From positions 1-64,000 of the forward strand of contig JAHBXV010000028.1 in assembly GCA_019636285.1 (NCBI GenBank): a DNA stretch of 64,000 nucleotides, read 5' to 3'. The DNA is from Planctomycetaceae bacterium (GTDB taxonomy: Bacteria > Planctomycetota > Planctomycetia > Planctomycetales > Planctomycetaceae). Positions 42,292 to 52,228 of this stretch are shown piece after piece. Position 1 is the stretch's first letter; every line of letters starts with the position of its first letter. The position numbers and the translations under genes are program-made. The notes below the pieces were generated by a model. It searched no databases, was not told the DNA's origin, and was given only the letters and a program-made list of their open reading frames with translations.

Positions 42292-43119
42292 CGACGGTCG
42301 GACCGTGCGGTCGGGACGAATCCACGTGATTGGGTAGTCGACGCTTTTGAGATATAGTCCCGTCGCGGGAGCGGTCTCGCCGGCGAGTCGACGATCTCCC
42401 GCTTGCAGGATCGCGCGGACGTCCGCCGGGCTCCACTTTCCTCGGCCCACGTGAATCATTGTGCCGACAATCGAGCGGACCATGTTGTAGAGAAAGCCGT
42501 TCGCCGAGATTTCGAAGCACAGCATCCGCTCGTCCCCCGCGACGACCGGCACTTCGGCTCCAGGGCTCCAGAGGTTCCAGACCGGCTCCACCGTCCATTT
42601 CGCAGCGGTGACGGTCCGGACGCTGCTGGCTTTGTTGGGCCAATTCGTTTCAAACGACCGGAAGTCGTGTTCGCCAATCAGCTCGTTCGTGGCGGCCTGC
42701 ATGGTTTCGACATCGAGGGGGGCACGATGCCAGAACGTGTACGGCCGGAGGAACGGCAGATCGACGGCGTGGTTATAGATGAGGTAGCGATAAGTCTTGC
42801 CGATCGCATCGAATTGGGCATGAAAACCCGACGGCACCTCGTGGACCTCGCGGACGACGATGTCTTCCGGCAGATACGTCTTGAGTCCCAGCCGAAAGGC
42901 ATTGGCGGGCATGCGAGCCGTGGTCTCGAGGCTGACGACCTGGCCAATCGCATGGACGCCCGCGTCGGTTCGCCCGGAGGCATAGGCGACCACCTTCTCG
43001 CCCACGAACAACTGGAGCGCCGTTTCGAGGGCGCCCTGAATCGTGGGCTTGTCGGGCTGAGCCTGCCAGCCGTGATACCGGGAACCGTCGTAGGCCAGGA
43101 TCAGTCGCAACGTCCGCAC
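42250..43119 (-). CDS. truA: tRNA pseudouridine(38-40) synthase
   Basis: 289 aa. Converts U38-U40 in the anticodon arm to pseudouridine. The catalytic Asp52 lies in SGRTDAGVHA. The fold landmarks GSRYHGWQAQP (residues 12-22), QFDAIGKTYRYLIYN and ANGFLYNMVRSIVGTM are present. The final residues extend past the usual end and overlap the convergent CNNM gene by 42 bp. It is transcribed away from tal, which lies upstream on the same strand with a terminator between. Cytoplasmic. Confidence 0.95.
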   Translation of the reverse strand: MRTLRLILAYDGSRYHGWQAQPDKPTIQGALETALQLFVGEKVVAYASGRTDAGVHAIGQVVSLETTARMPANAFRLGLKTYLPEDIVVREVHEVPSGFHAQFDAIGKTYRYLIYNHAVDLPFLRPYTFWHRAPLDVETMQAATNELIGEHDFRSFETNWPNKASSVRTVTAAKWTVEPVWNLWSPGAEVPVVAGDERMLCFEISANGFLYNMVRSIVGTMIHVGRGKWSPADVRAILQAGDRRLAGETAPATGLYLKSVDYPITWIRPDRTVRPSSAVFGDDGTELDE

Positions 43120-43182
43120 GCGTTACTGCCCCTGCCAGTCCTGCGAAGACCTTGTGTCGGCTGTGGAATCGAACGACTTCCG

Positions 43183-43227
43183 AAAAAATACCGTCAAGAT
43201 GCCGGGACCATTCACTGTCCCGGCATC
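43183..43227 (-). terminator. Rho-independent terminator of tal
   Basis: A perfect 11-bp stem, GATGCCGGGAC with GTCCCGGCATC, around an eight-base loop. On the minus strand a TTTTTT run follows about 10 bases later. It is 36 bp past the tal stop. Confidence 0.8.
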
Positions 43228-43263
43228 TGGCGTGAGTCACTCAACTGACGATGGCCGCAGCCC

Positions 43264-44304
43264 TCAGCGCTTGGTAGCGATGAGCTTGAGCAGGGCCTGG
43301 AACGGGTCGGCGAATTTTGCGAGACCTTCTTCCATCAGCACCTGTTCAAGCTTCACGAAGTCGACCTTCTCGTCGATTTCGCGGAGGACAGCCGGGGGTG
43401 GCAACTGATCGACTTTTCGAGTGAACGTCTTGCCCGTCATCCCCTGAATCGCGGCGTTGGTCGCAGGCGGGTTGGTCTGGATGTCGGCTCCGGCAAGGGC
43501 GGCGACATACTTGTCGGGCGCCTCGGCAGGATCCTTGGTCCCCGTGCTCGCGAAAATGAACTCTTGCGCGAGCGGCAGGTTCTTGTCGGCCCAGAACTGG
43601 CGGTTCTCGTCCCACAACCGCTGGGCGTTAACGATGCCGACGAGGCCCTGCGCGGCGGGCGAAAGCGACGGAACATGCTTCTTCGTGTAGACGTCGATCC
43701 GGCTGACAAAGATGCTGTAGACCGACTTGAAGCCGTCAAGCGTCTTGCGTCGCTGGGCTCCGCGCCAGACGGCGTCACGCGCCGCCAGGTACTGCCGACG
43801 GCTGAACAGGAGAGTGACGTTGAGAGTCACGCCGTTGGCCGCCAGTTCCTCGAGGGCTCCCAGGCCCGCCGGGGTTGCCGGAACCTTAATCATGCGGTTC
43901 GTGTGACCCTTGGCGTAATGCTTGCCGAGTTCGACGTACCGCTCGATCTTCTCTTCCAGGGAAAGCGGGCAATCGACCGCTTCAAGGAGCGGGTCGAGTT
44001 CGAAACTGACGTAGCCATCGTTACCGCGCGACGATTCCCAGACGCTCGCAAAAACGTCCTGCGCCCGGCGGACGAGACGATCGGTCAGTTCCCAGGCGAT
44101 TTCCGCGTCGGAAAGGCCCGAAGCCACCAGTTCGCTAATCGCATCGTCGAACCGGCCGGTCTTGAGAATGTCGGAGATGATGATGGGGTTGGAGGTGGCT
44201 CCCGTCGCTCCGAATTTGCGGTTCTCGGTGACCAGATCGGGATCGATGCTGTCCAGCCACAGTTTGGTTCCGCAGGCCACCAGGGATTCCAGCGGGGTCG
44301 TCAT
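43264..44304 (-). CDS. tal: Transaldolase
   Basis: 346 aa from the ATG of [10 protein letters not shown], with GGAGAGA upstream. Transfers a dihydroxyacetone unit between sugar phosphates in the non-oxidative pentose phosphate pathway. The Schiff-base Lys140 is in [11 protein letters not shown]. The [11 protein letters not shown] and TGATSNP opening (residues 15-40) matches the family's longer, TalB-like or Tal/Pgi-related types. FVSRIDVYT is the distal active-site strand. It is divergent from purB, with the 246-bp gap holding both promoters. Single-gene unit with its own terminator. Confidence 0.92.
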   Translation of the reverse strand: MTTPLESLVACGTKLWLDSIDPDLVTENRKFGATGATSNPIIISDILKTGRFDDAISELVASGLSDAEIAWELTDRLVRRAQDVFASVWESSRGNDGYVSFELDPLLEAVDCPLSLEEKIERYVELGKHYAKGHTNRMIKVPATPAGLGALEELAANGVTLNVTLLFSRRQYLAARDAVWRGAQRRKTLDGFKSVYSIFVSRIDVYTKKHVPSLSPAAQGLVGIVNAQRLWDENRQFWADKNLPLAQEFIFASTGTKDPAEAPDKYVAALAGADIQTNPPATNAAIQGMTGKTFTRKVDQLPPPAVLREIDEKVDFVKLEQVLMEEGLAKFADPFQALLKLIATKR

Positions 44305-44550
44305 ATCCTGTCTCTCCAAAATTGACTCGGCAGAGTCAGAGGGCGTCAGTCTCGGCGGGTTCGTCGAAAGCCTCGCGGCACGTTACACTCGGCACGTCTT
44401 TTCATGAGCAAACGCGGCCAACGCGGTTATGGCGACGCTGCCACCATGACCGGCGAGGCTCCCCGAGAATATCCGTCAGCGACCGCATACGGAACTGTTT
44501 CCGGCGAATTCCCTGACGGCATCGCTGACAAGATTGGGTCGAGGCCAAGA

Positions 44551-45981
44551 GTGTCTACCGAGTTGTATGACAATCCGTTGATCGGTCGTTACGCGTCTCG
44601 CGAGATGAGCCGCCTGTTTTCTCCGCAGGTCCGTCATGAAACGTGGCGCCGCTGCTGGATTGCGCTGGCCGAAGCCGAGCAAGAACTGGGCCTGGAGATC
44701 ACCGACGCGCAGATCGACGAATTGCGGGCTCGCGTCAGCGAGATCGATTTCGCGGCGGCTGCTCGCTACGAGAAGGAATTGCGGCACGACGTGATGGCCC
44801 ACGTCCACGCCTGGGGAGACATCTGTCCCACCGCGCGGCCCATCATTCACCTCGGGGCGACAAGCTGCTTTGTCACCGATAACGCGGACCTCATCATTTA
44901 TCGCCAGGGACTGGAACTGGTCCGCGATCGGCTGGTCGCGGTCATCGACCTGCTGGCCCGCTTCGCGAGCGAATACCGGGCGCTGCCCTGTCTCGGTTTC
45001 ACGCACTTGCAGCCCGCGCAACCGGTGACGGTCGGGAAACGGGCCACGCTGTGGTGTTACGACCTGGTTCTCGATCTCGCCGAGGTGGAACACCGGCTGG
45101 ATACGCTGGCGGCCCGCGGGGTGAAGGGAACGACGGGGACGCAGGCGACGTTCCTCACGCTGTTCCGCGGCGACCATGCGAAGGTCGAGGAACTCGATCG
45201 ACTCGTCTGCCAGAAGCTCGGCTTCCCGAACAAGGCGGCCGTCACCGGCCAGACGTACTCCCGTAAGGTCGACACGCAGTTGCTCGACGTCCTCAGCGGT
45301 ATCGCGCAGTCGGCCCACAAGACCGGTTCCGATCTGCGGCTGTTGCAAAGCCGCAAGGAAATTGAAGAGCCCTTTGAAAAGCATCAGATCGGCTCGTCGG
45401 CCATGGCGTACAAGCGCAATCCGATGCGGTCGGAGCGAATGTGCAGCCTCGCGCGGTACGTAATGGGCATGCCGGCGACCGCCGCGCAGACCATCGCCAC
45501 GCAATGGATGGAGCGGACGCTGGACGACAGCGCGATTCGACGGCTGACCATTCCGCAAAGTTTCCTCGCGACCGATGCAATCCTGATTCTCTACCGGAAC
45601 ATTGTCGACGGCCTCGTGGTCTATCCCAAGGTGATCGAGAAGCACCTGATGGAGGAGCTTCCGTTCATGGCGACGGAAGAGATCCTGATGGCGGGCGTGC
45701 GAGCCGGCGGCGATCGACAGGATCTGCACGAACTGATCCGCGTTCACAGCCAGGATGCTGCTCGCGAAGTGAAAGAGTTCGGTCGTCCAAACGATCTTCT
45801 GAGCCGACTGGCCGGCGTGCCCGAGTTCGCGGGAATCGATCTGGGCAGCACTCTGGATGCCTCGCGGTTCATCGGCCGCGCGCCGGAACAGGTTGACTCG
45901 TTCGTCGCCGAAGTGATCGAACCGATTCGGCGAAAGTATGCCACCGCGCTGGGCCAGGGAGCCGAGGAATTGCGAGTGTGA
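44551..45981 (+). CDS. purB: Adenylosuccinate lyase
   Basis: 476 aa from the GTG of [14 protein letters not shown], which has GAGG six bases upstream; about 50 extra upstream codons in frame do not resemble the family. Cleaves SAICAR and adenylosuccinate in purine synthesis. The fumarase/lyase signature [15 protein letters not shown] is at residues 281-295 and the catalytic His152 in [10 protein letters not shown]. The tail [12 protein letters not shown] is typical. It overlaps the lipid kinase gene by 4 bp (GTGA), so the two are coupled. Confidence 0.95.
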   Translation: MSTELYDNPLIGRYASREMSRLFSPQVRHETWRRCWIALAEAEQELGLEITDAQIDELRARVSEIDFAAAARYEKELRHDVMAHVHAWGDICPTARPIIHLGATSCFVTDNADLIIYRQGLELVRDRLVAVIDLLARFASEYRALPCLGFTHLQPAQPVTVGKRATLWCYDLVLDLAEVEHRLDTLAARGVKGTTGTQATFLTLFRGDHAKVEELDRLVCQKLGFPNKAAVTGQTYSRKVDTQLLDVLSGIAQSAHKTGSDLRLLQSRKEIEEPFEKHQIGSSAMAYKRNPMRSERMCSLARYVMGMPATAAQTIATQWMERTLDDSAIRRLTIPQSFLATDAILILYRNIVDGLVVYPKVIEKHLMEELPFMATEEILMAGVRAGGDRQDLHELIRVHSQDAAREVKEFGRPNDLLSRLAGVPEFAGIDLGSTLDASRFIGRAPEQVDSFVAEVIEPIRRKYATALGQGAEELRV

Positions 45982-46943
45982 TCAGCGTGGAGCCCCCGTC
46001 TCCTGACGCGGTCATCGCGATCCTGCGGAACCCCTGGTCGGGGCCGGGTCGGCGGAAGCGGTATGTGCACAGCCTGCTGCTGGCGCTGAAGAGTCATGGC
46101 CTGAAGCCACGCCTCTTCTCCAGCCGTGCTCGACTGACGGCGTGGATGACTAATCCACGGCACCGGGAATCGTTGTATTGCCTGGTCGCTGCGGGCGGGG
46201 ACGGCACGATCTCGGACCTGATGACGCGGTTTCCCGGCGTTCGCCTGGCCACCATTCCACTGGGAACCGAGAACCTTCTCGCCCGGCAGGTGGGGATTCC
46301 CCGCGACGGAGCCGTGGTGGCCCAGATGATTGCGGCGGGGCGGACCTGGACGATCGACGCGTGCGAACTGGGGATGCGGCGTTTTTGCCTCTTGGCCAGC
46401 ATCGGGATCGACGCGGCGATCGTGCATCGGACGCATGCCGGCCGGCGGGGGAATATTCATAAGTTGAACTATCTGGGGCCAATTCTCGCGACGCTGCGGA
46501 CATACCGCTTTCCCAAGCTGCGGGTCTGGTTGGATGACGATGTCGAGCCGCAGCGCTGCCGGCTGTTGCTGATTGCCAATCATGCCGCCTATGCGCTGGG
46601 GCTCCAGCTGATGCCCGAAGCGCGGGGCGATGACGGCTGGCTCGATGTGCGGCTCTTTGCCGCGAAAAATTTCTGGAGCACCTGGAAGCTGGTCTGGTGC
46701 GCCTGGCGGGGAACGCTTGCCCGGCAAAGCCGCGTCCATGTGGTCTGGCGCCGCGCGACGCGCATCCGTGTCGATGCCGATGTCCCGGTCCCGATTCAGG
46801 TCGATGGCGATCCGGCGGGATCGACCCCTGCGGAAATCCGGATCCTGCCGAAAGGCCTGCGGCTGGTCGTTCCGCCCGACTTCTCACCCCAACCAGCGCA
46901 CCGTATGCTGGCCACGGCGGACGCGCTTCCGCCGTTGGAGTAA
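45978..46943 (+). CDS. Diacylglycerol-kinase-catalytic-domain protein (lipid kinase)
   Basis: 321 aa starting with GTG that overlaps the purB stop. The DAGK catalytic domain is visible: [20 protein letters not shown] near residue 16, the nucleotide-binding [11 protein letters not shown] at about 70-80, [13 protein letters not shown], and GIDAAIV. The C-terminal lobe carries VDGDPAG. Relatives phosphorylate diacylglycerol, sphingosine-like lipids or undecaprenol. The substrate is not deducible. Translational coupling with purB is probably not functional partnership. Cytoplasmic or peripheral membrane. Confidence 0.85.
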   Translation: MISVEPPSPDAVIAILRNPWSGPGRRKRYVHSLLLALKSHGLKPRLFSSRARLTAWMTNPRHRESLYCLVAAGGDGTISDLMTRFPGVRLATIPLGTENLLARQVGIPRDGAVVAQMIAAGRTWTIDACELGMRRFCLLASIGIDAAIVHRTHAGRRGNIHKLNYLGPILATLRTYRFPKLRVWLDDDVEPQRCRLLLIANHAAYALGLQLMPEARGDDGWLDVRLFAAKNFWSTWKLVWCAWRGTLARQSRVHVVWRRATRIRVDADVPVPIQVDGDPAGSTPAEIRILPKGLRLVVPPDFSPQPAHRMLATADALPPLE

Positions 46944-47001
46944 GAATTCTCAAGCGCTTGGCTGCGTTTCTTCATCGGACATTCCACGGACTGGATTCAT
47001 C

Positions 47002-47850
47002 ATGCCCGAGAGCGTTTTATCGATCGACGCGTGGAAGTGCGGTCCGGCGAATCCCCTGCTCTTCATCCTGGGGCCGTGCGTTATCGAGAGCGAACCGCTC
47101 GTCATGCAGGTCGCCGAGCAACTGGCCGGGCTGTCGCGGGAGCGCGGGTATCAGATCGTCTTCAAGGCGAGCTTCGACAAGGCGAACCGCACCAGCGTCG
47201 ACAGCTTTCGCGGGCCGGGTCTTTCGAAGGGACTGGAGATTCTGGGGCGGGTCACCGAGAAGTTTGGCCTCCCGACGACAACCGACATCCATGAACCGAG
47301 TCAGGCCGGTCCGGCAGCCGAGGTTTGCAAAATTCTCCAAGTGCCGGCCTTCCTGGCCCGCCAGACCGACCTGGTCGAAGCAATCGCTGCCGCGACGGCA
47401 CGCAGCGGAGGAGTGGTCAACGTCAAGAAGCCGCAATACGTGGCTCCGGACGACCTGGTCCATGTAGTCCGCAAATGCGAGGCGTTCGGCAATCCCCGAG
47501 TGCTGCTGACCGAGCGGGGAACGACGTTCGGCTACGGCAGGCTGATTAACGATTTTCGTTCGATCCCTGTCATGCAGTCGTTTGGCGGACCGGTCTGTTT
47601 CGATGCCACCCACAGCGTGCAGATGCCGGGTGGAGCGACCACGGGCGGAAACCGGAAACTCGTCCCGTTCCTGGCCCGCGCCGCCGTGGCCTGTGGTAGC
47701 GACGCGGTTTTCCTGGAAACGCACCCCGATCCGGACCGGGCGCTGTCGGATGGTCCCAACCAGGTTCGGCTGAGCGACTTGCCGCAACTTCTGGAAGAAT
47801 TGACGCGGCTGCGTTCGCTGGTGCGGGAATTTCCGCCCGTGACGCTGTAG
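47002..47850 (+). CDS. kdsA: 3-deoxy-8-phosphooctulonate (KDO-8-P) synthase
   Basis: 282 aa from ATG 47002. Condenses phosphoenolpyruvate and arabinose-5-phosphate in KDO synthesis for lipopolysaccharide. Key segments: LGPCVIESE (residues 22-30), [12 protein letters not shown] (54-65, substrate Lys/Asn/Arg), [29 protein letters not shown] and [12 protein letters not shown]. The Cys in GPCVIE and Cys-free/Cys-containing metal sites decide the metal class; this sequence keeps HxxDxxDxx-type ligands but I cannot settle the class by eye. It supports an LPS-type outer membrane in this organism. A terminator follows. Confidence 0.95.
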   Translation: MPESVLSIDAWKCGPANPLLFILGPCVIESEPLVMQVAEQLAGLSRERGYQIVFKASFDKANRTSVDSFRGPGLSKGLEILGRVTEKFGLPTTTDIHEPSQAGPAAEVCKILQVPAFLARQTDLVEAIAAATARSGGVVNVKKPQYVAPDDLVHVVRKCEAFGNPRVLLTERGTTFGYGRLINDFRSIPVMQSFGGPVCFDATHSVQMPGGATTGGNRKLVPFLARAAVACGSDAVFLETHPDPDRALSDGPNQVRLSDLPQLLEELTRLRSLVREFPPVTL

Positions 47851-47974
47851 CCGGGCTTGTCGCTTCGGTTTCGCGTCGGAAAATCGTCGCTTCACTCGCG
47901 TTTTCCGCGACTTCCGACGTAAATAGAGTCCCGGCCGGGTCCGCGAACGGTTACGTTGCGCGCCGGCTTCACGC

Positions 47975-48007
47975 CAAGGGGTTTTGTTCATAACCCCTTG
48001 TTTCTTT
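47975..48007 (+). terminator. Rho-independent terminator of kdsA
   Basis: CAAGGGGTT pairs perfectly with AACCCCTTG around an eight-base loop and is followed by TTTCTTT. It lies 125 bp past the kdsA stop and just before the lipoprotein gene. Confidence 0.8.
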
Positions 48008-48050
48008 GGATGTTTCGACAAATCTTGCACAGTCAACTGGTTGCCGCGTG

Positions 48051-49634
48051 ATGCGTAGATTGCTTCCTCTGCTTTCGCTGGCCGCTGTCTTTGTCGCAAC
48101 CGGATGCCCGTCGAAACCGGCGGCCAAACCCGAGCCGAAGGCCGCCGCACCGACGACCGCCGATCAGTCAACGGCGGAAGACATCCTCGGTAGCGCGATC
48201 TTGCAGTTGCAGCCAGAGAACCTGGGGATCGACTCGGACTTGGAAAGCGCCGTCTCGGTACTCAATTCGTGGGCGGGACTGGCGAAAGCCACACGTCCGG
48301 AGAGCCTGAAGCCACCGGCTGTCGACTGGTCGACCGTTTCCGAGTCGCTGGTCGACCCGGATGTTCGCAAGATGCTCGCCGAGCCCGCGTATACCCAACT
48401 CGACGGTCGCCACATTCGCGTCTGCTTTCTGGCTCACGCGATTGGCCGGGCGATGACGGAGGGGGTGTCCGACGACGTGGCCCGCGCGACACGATTGTTC
48501 GATTACACCACGCGCAACATCGTGCGGTTGGGCGAGGACGAACTGGCCTTCGCGCTGACGCCGTACGAACTCTTGGTCGCAGGGCGCGGGACGCCCGAAG
48601 ATCGCGCGTGGGTCTTCGCGACGCTGTTGCGGCAATGGCGGCTCGATGCGGTGGTGCTGCGGTCGCCGCGCGAAGGAGCCCCGGAAAACTGGCTGATCGG
48701 CGTTCCGATCAAGGGGGAAATTTATCTCTATGATCCGCGGCTGGGGGTTCCCGTTCCGAACTGGGATGCCGCCGAGGGAAAAACACGTTTTGAGCAGCCG
48801 GCGACGCTGGCGCAGGTGATCGAACATCCCGACTGGCTGACCCGCCTGGGAAAAGACGCGGACGTCGAGCCGATGAGCCTCGACGACTTGAAGTCATCGT
48901 TGGTGGAGATGATCGCGGAACCGCAGTACTGGAGCGACCGGATGTGGCTGCTCGAACAGTCGCTTCCGGCGGAGTCGGTGTGCCTATTGTACGACGCGCC
49001 GGCCAACACCGCCGAAGAACCGGGCATGTTCGGCCGGATCGCGTCGGTCGAAGCGCTGAATCGGCCGGACGCTTGGCGGGTCTGGTCGTATCCGTTTCGG
49101 CAACAATACAACATGGGCCGGATGGATGAGCGGTCGATGCAGGCCATGCAGTTAACGATGGCCACCTTCGCCGTTCCCTTCGAAATGAACCCCGAGACCA
49201 AACAGTTGCAGCCCACCAATCGCCAGTTGCGGACGCGGATCGACCAGCTTCTGGGGCGCTGGGCCGAGGCGACGACTGGATACCTGGCGATTCGACAACT
49301 CGGAATGACGCCGAATCCCTCGGCCGAGATGAACCGCATTCAGCAACTGTCGGCCGAGGATGCCCAGTTCTGGACAGCGGTCTGCAAGTACGAACTGAAG
49401 GAATGGGACGGAGCGATTGAAATCCTGGATGGCTATCGCCGTCGCTACCGTCGCGGCCGCTGGGTTTCGGATGCCATCCTGCTGACGGCCCAATGCCAGA
49501 TGGAAGCCGGGAAGATCGACGACGCGATTGCGACGCTGGAGTCGGCGGACAGCAACGACCGCAACGCCGACGTGATCGCCCTGTGGCTCACGCAGTGGAA
49601 GTCGCTGAAGCCCGCCGAGAAAGCCGCTGAGTAA
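48051..49634 (+). CDS. Lipoprotein with transglutaminase-like and TPR-like regions
   Basis: 527 aa from ATG 48051. The lipobox is FVATGC (Cys at 19), with a Pro/Lys/Ala-rich linker behind it. Residues 140-240 (ATRLFDYTTRNIVRLGEDELAFALTPYELLVAGRGTPEDRAWVFATLLRQWRLDAVVLRSP... IYLYDPRLGVPVP) have the strand order of a transglutaminase-like domain, but I cannot see a complete Cys-His-Asp triad. The last 150 residues look like TPRs (AVCKYELKEWDGAIEILDGYRRRYRRGRWVSDAILLTAQCQMEAGKIDDAIATLE). A lipid-anchored scaffold or processing protein of the envelope is likely. Function unknown. Confidence 0.65.
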   Translation: MRRLLPLLSLAAVFVATGCPSKPAAKPEPKAAAPTTADQSTAEDILGSAILQLQPENLGIDSDLESAVSVLNSWAGLAKATRPESLKPPAVDWSTVSESLVDPDVRKMLAEPAYTQLDGRHIRVCFLAHAIGRAMTEGVSDDVARATRLFDYTTRNIVRLGEDELAFALTPYELLVAGRGTPEDRAWVFATLLRQWRLDAVVLRSPREGAPENWLIGVPIKGEIYLYDPRLGVPVPNWDAAEGKTRFEQPATLAQVIEHPDWLTRLGKDADVEPMSLDDLKSSLVEMIAEPQYWSDRMWLLEQSLPAESVCLLYDAPANTAEEPGMFGRIASVEALNRPDAWRVWSYPFRQQYNMGRMDERSMQAMQLTMATFAVPFEMNPETKQLQPTNRQLRTRIDQLLGRWAEATTGYLAIRQLGMTPNPSAEMNRIQQLSAEDAQFWTAVCKYELKEWDGAIEILDGYRRRYRRGRWVSDAILLTAQCQMEAGKIDDAIATLESADSNDRNADVIALWLTQWKSLKPAEKAAE

Positions 49635-49639
49635 TCGAT

Positions 49640-50119
49640 TCAGCCGCCGCCGGGGCCGACTCTGACGGCGGTCATGGGAATCTTGAGCACGACCTTGAGC
49701 ACTTCGGCGGGGGCGCCATCGGCAAGACCGGGGGCGTGGATGTCGTGCGGAAAGAAGACGGCGAACTGGCCAGCCGCCAACCGCACTCGCTCGCCGCACG
49801 GCTCATAGAGGGCGACATCCCGATCGGCATCGTACGGGGTACGCACGCGAATGCCGTCGTGTAATGGCTGATAGGCAAAGGCCTCGGTCCCCCGCACGAC
49901 ATATTGCACGTCAATCCAGGCGCGGTGCGATTCCCAGATGGCCACTTCCGGCAGCTTTGAGGTGTAGCGGTCGATGATCACGCGAAATCGTCCGCCGGGG
50001 CCGTCGATCTTGCCGGAGGGGAGCGACGGAAAGTCCGTCGTAGCGAGATAGTCGAGCGCCTCGCGCAGCCACGGAATCTGACGGTACATCGCACGTTCAG
50101 ACAGGTTGGCGTGAATCAT
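49640..50119 (-). CDS. YhcH/YjgK/YiaL-family protein (DUF386)
   Basis: 159 aa, a beta-sandwich family near EbgC. Landmarks are DVQYVVRGTEAFAYQPL and FFPHDIHAPGLADG, with His and Glu that could hold a metal (VVLKIPM at the end). Relatives are tied to sialic acid or sugar turnover, with no firmly known activity. It overlaps the upstream membrane gene by four bases (ATGA), so they are coupled. It converges on the lipoprotein gene with a 5-bp gap. Confidence 0.82.
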   Translation of the reverse strand: MIHANLSERAMYRQIPWLREALDYLATTDFPSLPSGKIDGPGGRFRVIIDRYTSKLPEVAIWESHRAWIDVQYVVRGTEAFAYQPLHDGIRVRTPYDADRDVALYEPCGERVRLAAGQFAVFFPHDIHAPGLADGAPAEVLKVVLKIPMTAVRVGPGGG

Positions 50120-50775
50120 GACTCGTTTTCATCGAGAGGGTGTGCGGCGGGGACGCGTTCGGGAATCGCAGACGGTTTTCGCAGAACCGCAACCGCAGCG
50201 AAAGCGACCACGAGAATCGACAACATTACCTGGGGTTGCCGGTAGAGTTCGACCGTAATTTCGCGGTCGACCGTCGTTGCGAATTCGGGCATCCGAATCA
50301 TCCCCTGCCAGGCGATGAGCATGGTGACCGCGACGACCACGGCGATAGTGAGAGAGGGTTCGATGGAATCGGAGTCGCTGTTTTCCTCGGCGGACGGCTT
50401 TGAAAGGCGGATCAGGAAGCCGGCACCCACAAGTGCCAGAAGACACGCGAGTTCATACTGACCCGCCACAGCAATGGCAGCCGCCACGGCGAGGCACAGG
50501 GCGGCTCGCCACCAGCCTCGCGTTCGCTGAGTGATGAGATTGGGTCGCCAGATCGCGAGGCCGAGTACCACGGCGGCCAAGGACGGAAGGACCATGCCGA
50601 GAGTGGTTCCAGCAAGTTCATGTCCCGCGATCAGCCAGCCGGCTGCGATGGCTTGAAAGACGGCGACGACGAGGCCGATCAGCCGCCAGTCCCAGCGAGA
50701 TTTTCGCTGCCAGGACATCGCCAGACCCAGCGCGGTCAGGGCAGCTAGAACGATCAACCACCAGGGAGGAGCCAT
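50116..50775 (-). CDS. Polytopic membrane protein (219 aa), hypothetical
   Basis: 219 aa with about seven hydrophobic helices (WWLIVLAALTALGLAM, LIGLVVAVFQAIAAGWLIAG, LGMVLPSLAAVVLGLAIW, AALCLAVAAAIAVAG, LACLLALVGAGFLI, LTIAVVVAVTMLIAWQG, MLSILVVAFAAVAVL). A charged loop (RLSKPSAEENSDSDSIEPS) separates helices 5 and 6. No family recognised. The ATGA overlap with the DUF386 gene implies joint expression. Confidence 0.65.
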   Translation of the reverse strand: MAPPWWLIVLAALTALGLAMSWQRKSRWDWRLIGLVVAVFQAIAAGWLIAGHELAGTTLGMVLPSLAAVVLGLAIWRPNLITQRTRGWWRAALCLAVAAAIAVAGQYELACLLALVGAGFLIRLSKPSAEENSDSDSIEPSLTIAVVVAVTMLIAWQGMIRMPEFATTVDREITVELYRQPQVMLSILVVAFAAVAVLRKPSAIPERVPAAHPLDENES

Positions 50776-50937
50776 CCGTGCATCCGATGGGAAGGAAGTG
50801 CCACTGGCTCGGCCTCGTATTCAGCAGGCGCTGGAGCACCCGATACGAGCGGCAGTTCGGCATGGTACCGGCCACTGGTAGTGCAGTGAAAGCCTTGGTT
50901 CATGAGACCTGACGACCAAACTCAGCGACGCGACGCA

Positions 50938-51003
50938 ATGATTGCCAACCACGGCGTCATGCCCGGTTCGCTGCAGCGCATAGTTATGGCGTTCGGCAAT
51001 CAT
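50938..51003 (-). other. attC-like site A, 3' of the gene at 51007
   Basis: ATGATTGCC (50938-50946) and GGCAATCAT (50995-51003) are perfect complements enclosing a 48-bp inner region. Read on the minus strand the segment contains GCCGAAC, close to the integron core RYYYAAC, then CATAACTATGCGCTGCAGCG, whose translation in one frame (NYALQRT) recurs in hypothetical proteins read through environmental integron attC sites. It lies 3 bases past the stop codon of the gene at 51007. Confidence 0.5.
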
Positions 51004-51006
51004 CTC

Positions 51007-51609
51007 TCACATTTCCTCTATCCACTTCTCGAACTCTGCCGCCAGGCCTGCCGGGTTCGCTTGCTGCGTCGCCGCCGCAATCCCGTCGTGATACTCCAAC
51101 TCGTGAACCAATATCGGAACGGGTCGCCCAAACTTCTGGTCAATGACGCCCTCATCATGAAGTCGCTTAGCTACTGCGATGCAGAGGCTGACAAAATGCT
51201 CCCCAATTTTGTCCCCCAACTCCATCGTGCTGTCAAAATCCTCCTCCTGTTGCTCGTCAGTCCACCATAGTCCCAGTGACTGAATCCACTCCTTGCGCGC
51301 CGATGCGTCATCGCGCGCTCCACCGATGCGGCAGGCCTCTCCCTTGTCTTGCAGCCAAAATGCGTAATTCCATTTGGCTTCGTCTGTGTCCGAAGCGATG
51401 GGCCACTTGGGCTGCTGACCCGGTGCAGGGGTGCAGGCTCGCCATCGGGCCTTCGTGTTGTAGCCGACGGACAGGATGGATTTCCGTGGGTCGTCATCGT
51501 CGAACGAATAGTAAAACGACAATGCGTAGATGTCGGCTGCTGTTTTGTCTTCGATGGCGAGAATGCCTTCGCGGGCTTTCTTGTATGCGTAGTCCTCGTA
51601 TTTGTTCAT
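51007..51609 (-). CDS. Cassette-like gene, DUF4303-like hypothetical protein
   Basis: 200 aa from the ATG of MNKYEDYAYKKA. Acidic, no signal or membrane helix. The opening (DIYALSFYYSFDDDDPRKSILSVGYNT) and closing (PVPILVHELEYHDGIAAATQQANPAGLAAEFEKW) resemble DUF4303 proteins, which occur with immunity-type proteins; I could not confirm this. It is followed directly by attC-like site A, and its ATG is 24 bp from site B. Same strand, size class and spacing as its island neighbours. Confidence 0.55.
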   Translation of the reverse strand: MNKYEDYAYKKAREGILAIEDKTAADIYALSFYYSFDDDDPRKSILSVGYNTKARWRACTPAPGQQPKWPIASDTDEAKWNYAFWLQDKGEACRIGGARDDASARKEWIQSLGLWWTDEQQEEDFDSTMELGDKIGEHFVSLCIAVAKRLHDEGVIDQKFGRPVPILVHELEYHDGIAAATQQANPAGLAAEFEKWIEEM

Positions 51610-51633
51610 GGTGTGTATTCGGTGTCGTGCAGG

Positions 51634-51727
51634 CAGCGTAACGAACAAGGTAACCCGGCGGCGGCCAAGAACCTTTGATTTCAGAATCCGCCCGATCCGC
51701 CGCTCGGGTTGAGCGCCTTGTTCGCTG
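51634..51727 (-). other. attC-like site B, 3' of the Imm7-like gene
   Basis: CGAACAAGG (51642-51650) pairs with CCTTGTTCG (51716-51724), TAACCCG with CGGGTT, and GCGGCGG (51658-51664) with CCGCCGC (51697-51703). One arm has a four-base bulge. This bipartite, bulged inverted repeat is the attC plan. It ends four bases from the stop codon of the gene at 51732. Confidence 0.55.
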
Positions 51728-51731
51728 CTCG

Positions 51732-52205
51732 CTACGCCAAGTCACTCGGATTCAGTGTAGGGACGATTGGCGACAAGAATGGATCTGGCAATTCTGTAAC
51801 AAGTCCATTTGCGATGCGATGAACACGAAACACATTTGAAAAGTCTTCAGTGCCGCGGCCGTAGTTCATGTTGCCCATTTGATCCTCGTCGTCATGCACG
51901 AAAAACAGGCCGTAGCTGCCTTTGCCATTCTCCGCAATCCACTGCAGCATATCCCAGACGGACGAAGCACGGTGATTTCGGGAGACACAGAACATCAGAA
52001 CTCCACTTTGGTTATTGAGCTGCTCGTGTAATTCCCACTTGATGTAGCATTCGTCATTTGAGGCCATCCACTGTCGAAACTGCGCCCACAGATTGTGGTC
52101 AGCGGCAACAATCGTGTCGTCGAGTTCGTCTATTAAGTCGATGTGTGCAACGCGATACGGCTCGCGCGATACTCGCAACACGCACCAGCCGTATCCAACC
52201 AACAT
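51732..52205 (-). CDS. Imm7-like immunity protein
   Basis: 157 aa from the ATG of MLVGYGWCVLRV, with GAGGTG just upstream. It resembles Imm7 immunity proteins of polymorphic toxin systems: the middle reads KGSYGLFFVHDDEDQMGN and the end LPDPFLSPIVPTL, matching the family's conserved SYG..hhRDDE and DPFLSP.IPT blocks. Such proteins bind and neutralise a matching toxin domain. No toxin gene is in the island or elsewhere in the window, so here it would be an orphan immunity gene. attC-like site B adjoins its stop codon. Confidence 0.7.
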   Translation of the reverse strand: MLVGYGWCVLRVSREPYRVAHIDLIDELDDTIVAADHNLWAQFRQWMASNDECYIKWELHEQLNNQSGVLMFCVSRNHRASSVWDMLQWIAENGKGSYGLFFVHDDEDQMGNMNYGRGTEDFSNVFRVHRIANGLVTELPDPFLSPIVPTLNPSDLA

Positions 52206-52228
52206 TGGCACCTCATCTTCTTTCAGCG

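Noticed and set aside
50821-51003. A 60-codon minus-strand frame containing NYALQRT.
   Set aside because: It is most likely the translation of attC-like site A and not a gene; similar phrases recur in such spurious frames.
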